Made by a program: the position numbers and the translations under genes. The notes below the pieces were generated by a model, which had not been told where the DNA came from, made no database searches, and saw nothing but the letters and a program-made list of their open reading frames with translations. Shown piece after piece: positions 1 through 5,874 of a stretch of DNA of 7,221 nucleotides. The stretch comes from DATAYF01 sp036272735 (GTDB taxonomy: Bacteria; Chloroflexota; Ktedonobacteria; Ktedonobacterales; Ktedonobacteraceae). The DNA is taken from assembly GCA_036272735.1 (NCBI GenBank), contig DATAYF010000485.1:1-7221 (forward strand), in the 5' to 3' direction. Numbering within the stretch: position 1 is the first letter of the stretch; every line of letters begins with the position of its first letter.

Positions 1-13
1 CAACCAGTTGGGG

Positions 14-400
14 TTAGCCCGCTGGCCCCGGCGCGACTTTGGTAGGATCAAATTTCTCCCCCTCGTGCCTCAGTAAATGGGCAGCCACCGCCAGCATTTT
101 GCGCATGACGGCCATCAGAGCCGAGCCCTTCTTGAGACCACGCGCCACCAGGCGCTGATAGTAAGCCCCAAAAGCCGAACCTTCCAAAGAAATGCTGCGC
201 AGCGCAGCCATGTAGAGCATCCGCCGCAGCAAGCCACTGCCCCGTTTGGACAGCTTGGCTTGGCCTTTCCACAGGCCGCTCTCTTTGATCTCGATATCCA
301 TGCCTCCATAGGCAATCACTTCATCAGTTCGTGCAAAACGCTGCGCATCCCCTAATTCAGCACGCAGGACTGCCACGGTCTTGGGGCCAAATCCGCCCAC
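14..400 (-). pseudogene. IS110-family transposase, C-terminal fragment
   Basis: This is the C-terminal part of an IS110/IS116/IS902-type transposase (Transposase_20 domain). The start of the fragment (GGFGPKTVAVLRAELGD) matches the helix-hairpin-helix signature usually seen as IPGxGPKTAAxLxAELGD. It is followed by the AYGGMD block, LSKRGSGLLRRMLYMAAL and the YQRLVARGLKKGSALMAVMRKML block, ending at TAA. IS110 proteins are usually 300-450 aa. Here the N-terminal RuvC-like DEDD half is missing and only about 128 codons remain. Upstream, the same frame reads LVAHP and then a stop (TAG at 416-418), and those codons lie in the inverted repeat of the neighbouring transposon. The GTG at 398-400 is therefore a chance start, and the IS110 sequence really ends at about 393-395. 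The simplest reading is that the neighbouring transposon broke the gene. It should be inactive. Confidence 0.88.
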
Positions 401-415
401 GGGATGTGCAACGAG
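396..415 (+). repeat. Left terminal inverted repeat (20 bp)
   Basis: The sequence is CCCACGGGATGTGCAACGAG, the exact reverse complement of 4068-4087. The match stops at both sides (416 mismatches 4067, and 395 mismatches 4088). A gapped resemblance continues outward (ATCC-G versus ATCC-CA). It truncates the IS110 gene on its left. Confidence 0.8.
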
Positions 416-510
416 CTAAGCTCAAGTAAAGGAATACACACAAGACCACCATTGACCCCGTATCCAAGCAAAGATCGAGAAGAGCATCGACAAACGAACG
501 ATCTCAATGT

Positions 511-527
511 AAAAAGTGGGCAACCCA
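511..527 (-). terminator. Weak possible terminator after the DDE transposase
   Basis: On the minus strand a short TGGG-TTG-CCCA hairpin is followed directly by CTTTTT, about 40 bp past the transposase stop codon. The stem is only 4 bp, so this is a weak candidate. The rest of 416-566 shows no gene. Confidence 0.25.
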
Positions 528-566
528 GACGGCCTTGAGGCAAGAAACACCATCTGTAGCGATCAG

Positions 567-2573
567 TTAGGCGGTGGCAAGCAGATCAAAGCCAAAAGAG
601 GAAGCAAAGGTGGCGGGCAGTCCGTGAAGTGTGACGACCAGTCGGGGGGCATTCGATGGACGGGTATTGCGTGCCAAGCGTTGCTGCCAGGACAGACGCC
701 AATGTGCGCGCTCAGTTCGGGTTCTCATCTTCTCCGTGGGCGCAAGGGCTTCGGATGGCGAACATTGAGCAGAACTTTCCAGGTAAATGGTTTGGCTGCG
801 AACAACCTTGAGCCAGGTCCGCCGGATGCCGCAGCGTGGCCAGTCGCGCCACAGCACCGGAGCAGAAGGGAGTGGTGCAGGGGCTGAGTCAGGAGGAGGC
901 GAAGCATCTGAGAGAGAAGAGGAGCGCGGCCACAGCACCGCGCTTACCCGCCGTGGTTTCAGGGTGGTGCTGCTCTCTTGACACTGCGCACGCAACGGGC
1001 AAGAGCGACAATGGCCAATACGCGCAGCATACAAGACTCGTAGGGAGCCATTGCGCTCGGGGCGCCGCTCCTGGGAATACAATGGATGGTTGGCAGGGCA
1101 ACGCAGGGTTCCATCGGGCTGAGGAGTAAACGCGGAACCAGGGAAGCCGTGCGTAAAAGATGGGCGGGCAAACTTCGGAGGCCCATACGCCGCAGGCATT
1201 GACTTGTTGAGATCCGTCCACTCCGCAGATACTGCGGGATCGGCAGGCTCACACGCGTGAATCGGCTTGACGGGCAGAGCGGGCGCAAATTCAGTCGTGC
1301 CTAGTTCAGAGGGAGAGAGCGTTTGCCCTAACTCCAGGCGGAGGTTCCAGGTCCACTGCGCGAGGATCTGGGCAAATTCCTGGCCACATGAGGTATGAGA
1401 GTACCAGCGATCTGCGTCTTGCTCGATGTCTTCATCTGCCAGGACCGTCTCAAACGAGCCACGATGCAGATACAGATCCAGCACATCCGAGGCGGTAAAT
1501 GCCGGGGAGGGAAGAGTGCTGACAAATAACTCGTAGACCATATTGTCCCGTTCGACACCCACAGCGGGAGCGGAGGAGGTGGCGGCATGGGTTGCAACCA
1601 CTAAACGCACCTCAGGTCCGGCTGGGGTCAAAGGAACGGCAGGGCAATCGTACAGGGCTCGCACCATCCCGCTTTCCGGATGGGTGCTTACTTGATCCGA
1701 GGAACGCGCAAGTGCCTGTTTGACCACCTCCAGATCCAACAAGAGATAGGCACGGCTTCTGACGATCACCCCAAGATCCGCAGAGAGCACATCGATGAGA
1801 GGAGCCGCATCGCCATACAGACCATCCAACCGCACAAGGACGGTGGAAGTAGGGATCCCAAGGTGTGTTGCATAGCTGGTGAGCACCTGGATGGCTTGCC
1901 GCAGTTCGCCTCTGTAATCCCCATTGCCTGGTCTGCCAAACGTACCGAGAAATTGATGGGTATGTGCCTGAAGCACAACTGTACGGGTGCGAACGACTTC
2001 TCCCCTCTTGCGACCCTGATAGCCTGGTGCACACACCTGATCAAATCGACGATGGGGAGAGGGCAAGTCTTCCGTTTGTGGAAGCGCCCGTTGGCGGGCG
2101 ACCTGTCGTGTCCCATCTACATCCACGACGATCCCTTGCTCCGCTGTCCGGTCAACGACGCCCCCAGGGGAAGCAAACGGCTTGCGCGCAAACAGATCCT
2201 TTTGAAAGAGCGTCCGGAGCGCTTCCACTGGAGTTTGATCAAGAGCGGCAAGAAAACCGGAAAGCGTCGAGCGATGGGGCACAAGATTTCGACCAAACAA
2301 GGCCATGAACGGCTCGGCAAAAGGAGCGAGCCGTTCGTAAAAAGCCAGCAGGGTGGGTTCACCTGAAAGGATATAGCCGATCAGCACGGCAACAAAATCG
2401 ATGAGATCGTAGTGGCCAAAGCGCGCACGAGCAAAGCGCACCTGATCCTGAACCGTTTTCAATGTGCCTTCATGGGTAAGAACCTGAGTAAACGCTGCCA
2501 CTTCTCCCATCCAGGATGGGGTTGAGGGCTTCGATTCCGGCGTAATCTGGATCGTGACTGGAGAAAGCGCCAT
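567..2573 (-). CDS. DDE transposase with C-terminal cysteine cluster (668 aa)
   Basis: This large transposase has a complete IS4-like DDE core. The first acidic block is VDVDGTRQ (D151/D153), the second is VLVRLDGLYGD (D250) and the third is the YxxRxxxE signature LYLHRGSFE (Y368, R371, E375). After the core comes a possible zinc site with C492, C522, C525 and C531 (CxxC followed by C), similar to the cysteine motif of IS1182-like transposases but placed after the catalytic Glu. A low-complexity Pro/Ser linker spans about 550-572. The tail RAHWRLSWQQRLARN and LHGLPATFA resembles many unclassified bacterial transposases. The start ATG at 2571-2573 has GGAGG about 13 bp upstream, slightly far. 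No frameshift or internal stop is seen, so the enzyme looks intact. It lies just inside the left inverted repeat and is the likely mover of the 396-4087 element. The exact IS family is uncertain. Confidence 0.85.
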   Translation of the reverse strand: MALSPVTIQITPESKPSTPSWMGEVAAFTQVLTHEGTLKTVQDQVRFARARFGHYDLIDFVAVLIGYILSGEPTLLAFYERLAPFAEPFMALFGRNLVPHRSTLSGFLAALDQTPVEALRTLFQKDLFARKPFASPGGVVDRTAEQGIVVDVDGTRQVARQRALPQTEDLPSPHRRFDQVCAPGYQGRKRGEVVRTRTVVLQAHTHQFLGTFGRPGNGDYRGELRQAIQVLTSYATHLGIPTSTVLVRLDGLYGDAAPLIDVLSADLGVIVRSRAYLLLDLEVVKQALARSSDQVSTHPESGMVRALYDCPAVPLTPAGPEVRLVVATHAATSSAPAVGVERDNMVYELFVSTLPSPAFTASDVLDLYLHRGSFETVLADEDIEQDADRWYSHTSCGQEFAQILAQWTWNLRLELGQTLSPSELGTTEFAPALPVKPIHACEPADPAVSAEWTDLNKSMPAAYGPPKFARPSFTHGFPGSAFTPQPDGTLRCPANHPLYSQERRPERNGSLRVLYAARIGHCRSCPLRAQCQESSTTLKPRRVSAVLWPRSSSLSDASPPPDSAPAPLPSAPVLWRDWPRCGIRRTWLKVVRSQTIYLESSAQCSPSEALAPTEKMRTRTERAHWRLSWQQRLARNTRPSNAPRLVVTLHGLPATFASSFGFDLLATA

Positions 2574-2625
2574 ACGACGAGATCATCCTCCGTTTTCAGC
2601 ACGTGATGCTGATGGCCTCACGTAT

Positions 2626-3132
2626 TTATAGCGACGATGATCTGCTTTCATCATGCGCAATGGAGCACTGTTGTGCCATTGCATCCCGCTTTATTGCCTG
2701 TTTCAGATAGGTCAGATCCCTGCGGAAGGCCCCTTTATACGTCAGAAGAAGAATGGGGAGAAGAAAGCTGTACTGGAACCTCAGTGTGCCATCAAGTTGA
2801 CACGTAATCCGAACGCCTTCTGAAATGTCTTCAGTTGTCATGATCCATTCAGCATATTTGAACATGGAGGAATTGGTAAGCTGCATATTCATCTGTTGAT
2901 TCGGCACATACGAAGTCACGCGGTAGGACATGCGCAAACCTTCTTTGAGAGCGTGAGATTTGGGCACCGGTGCAATTGTATCAAACGTACTTCCCACTCC
3001 GAAAGGTTCGGGAGAAGTGAGGATCACCTGTGCGACACTCCGGTCCCATCGGGCAAGGTTCGAGGCATTACTGAAAAATCTCCACACTTGGTCGTTTGTC
3101 TGTCCGACGACTATGGTTGCCTGTAAATGCAT
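2626..3132 (-). CDS. SRPBCC-fold (polyketide cyclase/dehydrase-like) protein, 168 aa
   Basis: This is a small protein of the START/SRPBCC superfamily, whose members bind hydrophobic ligands in a helix-grip cavity. The N-terminal strand followed by DQVWRFFSNASNLARWDRSV is the classic opening of the family (helix, then the W-D loop). GVGSTFDTIAP, MSYRVTSYVPNQQMNMQ and EGVRITCQLDGTLRFQYSF fit the successive beta strands. The long C-terminal helix includes FRRDLTYLKQAIKRD. Length is normal for a single-domain member. The start at 3130-3132 has a strong AAGGAGAT ribosome site 6-7 bp upstream. It is transcribed away from the TetR-type gene, from a promoter covered by two palindromic operators, so it is probably the target of that repressor. 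The ligand or reaction cannot be told from the sequence. Confidence 0.8.
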   Translation of the reverse strand: MHLQATIVVGQTNDQVWRFFSNASNLARWDRSVAQVILTSPEPFGVGSTFDTIAPVPKSHALKEGLRMSYRVTSYVPNQQMNMQLTNSSMFKYAEWIMTTEDISEGVRITCQLDGTLRFQYSFLLPILLLTYKGAFRRDLTYLKQAIKRDAMAQQCSIAHDESRSSSL

Positions 3133-3240
3133 GGTTGATCTCCTTCTTCTGTCTCAGTGACCCGAACCACCTGTTTGTGGGCTCAGGAACGGCTTTATCT
3201 TACCGAGTTGCGATCTGTATCAGATTTGTGATACGCTACC

Positions 3241-3253
3241 TTAGCAGTGCTAA
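3241..3253. promoter_or_regulatory. TetR-type operator 1
   Basis: TTAGCAGTGCTAA is a perfect 13-bp palindrome around a central G. It is the reverse complement of operator 2, with centres 20 bp apart (about two helical turns, same face of the DNA). It lies at the -10 and predicted start site of the SRPBCC promoter. That the adjacent TetR-type protein binds it is inferred from position and symmetry. Confidence 0.75.
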
Positions 3254-3281
3254 TGATACCTTAGCACTGCTAAGTTGTCAA
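3253..3281 (-). promoter_or_regulatory. Promoter of the SRPBCC gene
   Basis: On the minus strand there is a perfect -35 TTGACA (3281-3276), a 17-bp spacer and a -10 TATCAT (3258-3253; 5 of 6 consensus bases). Predicted transcription would start near 3246, giving a leader of about 115 nt before the ATG at 3132. One palindromic operator fills the spacer and another begins at the -10, the geometry expected for repression by steric block. No comparably good plus-strand promoter for the TetR-type gene was found, but its transcript must cross the same operators if it starts upstream of 3240. Confidence 0.75.
3261..3273. promoter_or_regulatory. TetR-type operator 2
   Basis: TTAGCACTGCTAA is a perfect 13-bp palindrome around a central C, extending to 15 bp if 3260 and 3274 are included. 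It sits in the spacer between -35 and -10 of the minus-strand promoter. Together with operator 1 it forms a larger palindrome, 3240-3274, with 14-bp arms and a 7-bp centre. Confidence 0.75.
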
Positions 3282-3305
3282 GGGAGACCGAGAAGGAAAG
3301 AGCAC

Positions 3306-3962
3306 ATGGCACTTGAACGAGAGACGATGGTACGGGTCGCACTCGTACCCCTCAATGACGTTGGATTAGATGGATTGACTGTCCGGCGACTTGCTGAACG
3401 TCTCGGTGTCCAAAATCCAGCCTTGTACTGGCATTTCAAGAACAAGCAAGATTTACTCGATGAGATGGCGAAAACGATGGTTGCCGATGCGTTTGCCGAA
3501 CTCGAGCCACCAGCCATACATGAACAGTGGGCGGATTGGCTGGCAGAAGTAGCAGAACGGTTTCACCTCACCCTGTTGGCGCACCGCGATGGCGCGCGAG
3601 TCATTGCTGCCGCCGATCTGACTGAAAGTGCATTGTTGGGGATTCAGGAACTGGCATTGAGCGTGCTTACGACTGCGGGGTTTGATCTGCGTACGGCATT
3701 GATGTGTATTGTCGCGATTTTTGACTATACCTTAGGGGCAGCATTCGAGGAGCAGTCTGAATCCGATCATCCCAAATGGGGCCGCTCCAACCTCTTTGAG
3801 TCCCGCCGCCCATCGCTCGATCCTGTACGCTTGCCCCTGTTAGCAGCGGCTTTCGACGAACTTACAAACACAACAACAGATCGTCCCAATATTGGTTTTA
3901 AAGGGGGCATCCATCTTCTCTTAGCTGGCATGGTCGCGACAAAGAAAACACCCACTACCTGA
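3306..3962 (+). CDS. TetR-type transcriptional repressor with TetR_C-like domain (218 aa)
   Basis: The N-terminal helix-turn-helix (about residues 24-46, LTVRRLAERLGVQNPALYWH followed by FKNKQDLLDEM) is nearly the form seen in tetracycline repressors ([20 protein letters not shown]). The C-terminal domain also follows that class, with LLAHRDGARV at 90-99 and a YTLGAAFEEQ segment. It aligns without gaps to residue 100 of TetR(B) as recalled from memory. The tetracycline contacts H64, N82 and H100 become A64, V82 and I100 while F86 is kept, so the ligand is probably not Mg-tetracycline. The ATG at 3306 is chosen because GAAGGAAAG lies about 6 bp upstream. The same frame stays open further upstream to 3096, but that would run through the operators and the divergent gene's leader. 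It probably represses the divergent SRPBCC gene and itself. Confidence 0.88.
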   Translation: MALERETMVRVALVPLNDVGLDGLTVRRLAERLGVQNPALYWHFKNKQDLLDEMAKTMVADAFAELEPPAIHEQWADWLAEVAERFHLTLLAHRDGARVIAAADLTESALLGIQELALSVLTTAGFDLRTALMCIVAIFDYTLGAAFEEQSESDHPKWGRSNLFESRRPSLDPVRLPLLAAAFDELTNTTTDRPNIGFKGGIHLLLAGMVATKKTPTT

Positions 3963-3970
3963 TATGCAGA

Positions 3971-4010
3971 GATCGAGATCATCCAGCTCGTCGGATGGGT
4001 AAGCTCGATC
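3971..4010 (+). terminator. Possible hairpin terminator after the TetR-type gene
   Basis: An outer stem GATCGAG (3971-3977) pairs with CTCGATC (4004-4010), and an inner stem CATCC (3980-3984) pairs with GGATG (3993-3997). The hairpin starts 9 bp after the stop codon. A T-run (TTTTT at 4023-4027) follows only after about 12 bp, so it is not a canonical intrinsic terminator. Confidence 0.35.
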
Positions 4011-4067
4011 TAGGCTCATACCATTTTTGACACTTTTGCCAGTTCTTCTTTATTGTTCAGTTAAATT

Positions 4068-4087
4068 CTCGTTGCACATCCCGTGGG
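4068..4087 (-). repeat. Right terminal inverted repeat (20 bp)
   Basis: This is a perfect 20-of-20 reverse-complement match to 396-415. It lies 105 bp past the TetR-type stop codon, and the sequence to its right turns markedly AT-rich. It is read here as the right end of the 396-4087 element. Confidence 0.8.
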
Positions 4088-4340
4088 TGGGATCTTACCA
4101 AAGTGGTTTAGGATAAAGCATTACAACATGTATATAAAGTACCTGTCTGCATCTTTTTCTCTTGTCCTGTACCGGTGTTTTTTTTACCCTTCCAGCAGTC
4201 GGGAAATGAGAAAAGAAAACGAACGTTTTCTTTATCCCTTTTCGGGAATAAAACACGCTAGTATTTTTACTCACTTTCGGATAAAATAATTGCTCAGAAT
4301 GAGGTTTTCATTCCCACTGATCACAAAGCGAGGAAAAAGG
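4088..4340. other. AT-rich region upstream of the broken recombinase; palindrome cluster
   Basis: No gene is supported here. The short open frame at 4083-4289 has no ribosome site and low-complexity content. The region holds a 22-bp palindrome at 4212-4233 (arms AAAGAAAACG and CGTTTTCTTT around AA). It is followed by a bulged inverted repeat TTTATCCC/GGGAATAAA (4231-4252) and a repeat of its right half, TTTCGGATAAAA (4275-4286). Such clustered sites just before a serine recombinase gene could be its binding or crossover (res-like) sites, or promoter and operator sequence. Confidence 0.4.
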
Positions 4341-4652
4341 ATGCCGGGACATACGTTTGCTTACTTACGGGTCTCCAAAATCGACCAGGATCTGGAAAAG
4401 AACAAACTGGATATTTTAAAGCTTGCCAATGATGCACATCTGGGACACGTCTCCTTCATCGAAGAGAAAATCTCCGGCAAAATCTCTTGGCGCAAGCGGC
4501 AGATCGCCACCATACTGGAGAATACCGAGGAGGGTGACACCATCATTGTGAGCGAACTGTCCCGCCTGGGTCGCAGCATGCTGGAGTGTATGGAAATTCT
4601 CTCCCTAGTACACCTGGGCAGAAATATCTTTGAGATCAGTCATCGGCGGTAA
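4341..4652 (+). pseudogene. Serine recombinase (resolvase/invertase), N-terminal fragment broken by IS630
   Basis: The catalytic domain of a serine recombinase is recognisable. FAYLRVSKIDQDLEKNK carries the nucleophilic Ser12, followed by FIEEKISGKISWRKR and the conserved SELSRLGRSMLECMEIL block with its active-site arginines. The ATG at 4341 follows GAGGAAAAAGG, and the first residues match normal resolvase starts, so the longer frame from 4290 is rejected. Homology stops after Leu89, whose codon CTA (4605-4607) contains the TA used by the inserted IS630 element. The last 14 residues (VHLGRNIFEISHRR) are encoded by the IS end. Resolvases and invertases of this type are about 180-220 aa, so the helix E region and the DNA-binding helix-turn-helix are lost and the product should be inactive. 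It belonged to an invertase/resolvase-like subgroup. Confidence 0.88.
4605..4636 (+). repeat. IS630 left terminal inverted repeat (about 32 bp)
   Basis: The end begins CTAGTACACCTGGGCAGAAAT and matches the reverse complement of 6439-6470 at 27 of 32 positions. The TA at 4606-4607 is the expected IS630 target dinucleotide. The repeat's inner end overlaps the transposase stop codon by one base. Confidence 0.85.
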
Positions 4653-5481
4653 GACCTTGATACGTCCACTTGAACGGATGGGCCATAGTCCGATTGTAGT
4701 AGGCAACGAAAGCCAGGATCTGTGCCTTGAGATCCTCCAGGAAGCGGAAATTTCCTCGCTTGAGCACTTTGCGCACCAGGATGCTGAGCCAGATTTCCAC
4801 TTGATTCATCCAGGAAGCATGCGTAGGTGTGTAAGAGAGGACAATCGTGTGCGTCGGATCGTGCAGAAAGGCTGCACGGGTAGTCATTGACCGGAGAATG
4901 CCACGCTTGCCTTTGATGCCTAAAGTGTCCTGCTTGATGCCTTCCTGTTCGGCAATCCAGCACACCAGCGACTCAGACTGATGCGTATTGAGATTATCGA
5001 CCAGGATGTGCCATTTGGTTGCCGCAGGATCACTGGCAATCAGGCGTTGCAGATGAGCAAGGCAGTCTTCTTCATTGCGAGTGGATCCCCAGGAGGGTTC
5101 GATCACCTGTCCGGTGACCACATCGAAATTGAAAAACCAGGAAAGCGTTCCATGCCGGAGATACTCGAATTCGCGCCGAAGGACATGGCCAGCGGTCATC
5201 GGTAAACCGAGATGTAGCCGCTCCAAGGCTTGCACTCCGGTCAACTCATCCATACTGATGGTTCGCTCTCCCTGCTTCGCCCGTTCTTGCGCTGTGAGAT
5301 AAAGGTGACATCCCTCATGAATCTTCTCTTCGCGCTGCGGATCAGCGACTTCCGTCAGCCAATAGCGGAACCGGTGCGGTTGAAAGCCCCCTTTTTGAGC
5401 AGGCGGGCTGCGTGACGCCGCGAGATCTGCTTGACGATGCCTCGTTGCATCATCTCCTGGGCTATTTCTCGCCCGCTCCAC
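4636..5481 (-). CDS. IS630 transposase OrfB, DDE catalytic part
   Basis: This is the catalytic half of an IS630 transposase. All three acidic residues are visible: TISMDELTG (first D), WHILVDNLNTH (second D) and WMNQVEIWLSIL (Glu). They are followed by the C-terminal FLEDLKAQILAFVAYYN. Codons upstream of about 5391 are only the open -1 frame under OrfA. Conserved protein starts at KGGFQPHRFRYWLTEVADPQ, directly after the A5G5 tract, so it is expected as a fusion with OrfA through -1 frameshifting. The fused product would be about 403 aa: 152 from OrfA plus 251 from this frame. The stop TGA touches the left inverted repeat. There is no sign of decay. Confidence 0.85.
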   Translation of the reverse strand: MERARNSPGDDATRHRQADLAASRSPPAQKGGFQPHRFRYWLTEVADPQREEKIHEGCHLYLTAQERAKQGERTISMDELTGVQALERLHLGLPMTAGHVLRREFEYLRHGTLSWFFNFDVVTGQVIEPSWGSTRNEEDCLAHLQRLIASDPAATKWHILVDNLNTHQSESLVCWIAEQEGIKQDTLGIKGKRGILRSMTTRAAFLHDPTHTIVLSYTPTHASWMNQVEIWLSILVRKVLKRGNFRFLEDLKAQILAFVAYYNRTMAHPFKWTYQGLTADD

Positions 5482-5846
5482 TGGCTGATTGGGCGCCCTG
5501 ACTGATCAGGCGCTTCGCACGCAAGCAACTCCAACGGGCCTCGCTGTTCTACACTGATGCGTGCCGGAGCACCGGGCCGGGGCGCATCTGCTAACCGCTC
5601 TTTGACCCCTCTTTCTTTGAGAGCCATGCCTTGCCCTGCCACCCAGCGGTCTCGCCACAGACGTACCGTTTCGACACTCACTGACAATTCCTGCGCGATC
5701 TTCACATTGCTCCGCCTTTCCCCTGCTGCCAGCACAATCTGCGCTCGCAACACCAGTTGTTGACTACTTTTGTGCTGTTTGGTAAGTTGCACCAATGCTG
5801 TGTGTTCTTCTTCACTTAACACGACCAGGGTTGCTCGCTTCGGCAT
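5355..5846 (-). CDS. IS630 transposase OrfA, helix-turn-helix part (163 aa)
   Basis: This is the DNA-binding half of the IS630 transposase. A helix-turn-helix spans about residues 46-69 (NVKIAQELSVSVETVRLWRDRW), then comes the LADAPRPGAPARIS linker typical of the family, and a second winged-helix region with WSGREIAQEMMQRG and ISRRHAARLLKKG. The frame runs off conserved sequence right after KK (residue 152) and ends 11 codons later, so the catalytic part must come from the -1 frame. The ATG at 5844-5846 is chosen because the family starts here (MPKRATLVVLSEEE) and GAGGAAGG plus GGGAAAGAG lie just upstream. The frame stays open to 5933, but that part overlaps the upstream gene. The ribosome site begins right after the stop of the 170-aa gene. 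Confidence 0.85.
   Translation of the reverse strand: MPKRATLVVLSEEEHTALVQLTKQHKSSQQLVLRAQIVLAAGERRSNVKIAQELSVSVETVRLWRDRWVAGQGMALKERGVKERLADAPRPGAPARISVEQRGPLELLACEAPDQSGRPISQWSGREIAQEMMQRGIVKQISRRHAARLLKKGAFNRTGSAIG
5387..5396 (-). other. Candidate programmed -1 frameshift site, A5G5
   Basis: On the minus strand the OrfA codons CTC AAA AAG GGG GCT span a tract of five A and five G. Slipping back one base at AAG GGG (to AAA GGG) joins OrfA to the conserved OrfB sequence exactly where family homology continues (KKG-GFQPHRF). Transposases of this family are often made this way. A chance one-base indel in the homopolymer is the alternative. Confidence 0.7.
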
Positions 5847-5874
5847 CTCTTTCCCGCCTTCCTCGTGTTTCTCT

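Larger units (their letters stand above)
396..4087. mobile_element. Candidate 3.69-kb DDE transposon with TetR/SRPBCC passenger genes
   Basis: The segment is bounded by a perfect 20-bp inverted repeat. Bases 396-415 read on the minus strand are identical to 4068-4087 on the plus strand (CTCGTTGCACATCCCGTGGG). The left repeat falls exactly where IS110 homology stops. Inside are a large DDE transposase, an SRPBCC protein and a TetR-type regulator, packed with only 52 bp between the first two genes and 150-170 bp or less at each end. No better partner for the left repeat was seen just upstream of the transposase (2574-2640), so the passengers appear to lie inside the element. No clear target-site duplication was found: the outer flanks read ..AAATCCG at left and TGGGATC.. 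at right. The alternative is that the two repeats are ends of two different insertions. Confidence 0.6.

Noticed and set aside
1680..2366. 228-aa plus-strand open frame opposite the DDE transposase
   Set aside because: It is the antisense of conserved transposase sequence including the second catalytic block, and has no recognisable protein features.
2600..2623. Hairpin ACGTGA/TCACGT between the SRPBCC and transposase genes as a terminator
   Set aside because: There is a 6-bp stem with an 11-nt loop and no T-run on either strand. It could also be coincidental.
3096..3305. Longer N-terminus for the TetR-type protein
   Set aside because: The frame is open, but it runs through the divergent gene's leader, the operators and the promoter. 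The ATG at 3306 has a good ribosome site and gives the normal family start.
380..4100. Target-site duplication around the 396-4087 element
   Set aside because: The direct flanks (AAATCCG and TGGGATC) show no convincing repeat of 3 bp or more at any plausible boundary.
4083..4289. 68-aa plus-strand open frame
   Set aside because: It starts inside the 20-bp repeat, has no ribosome site, and its composition reflects AT-rich noncoding DNA.
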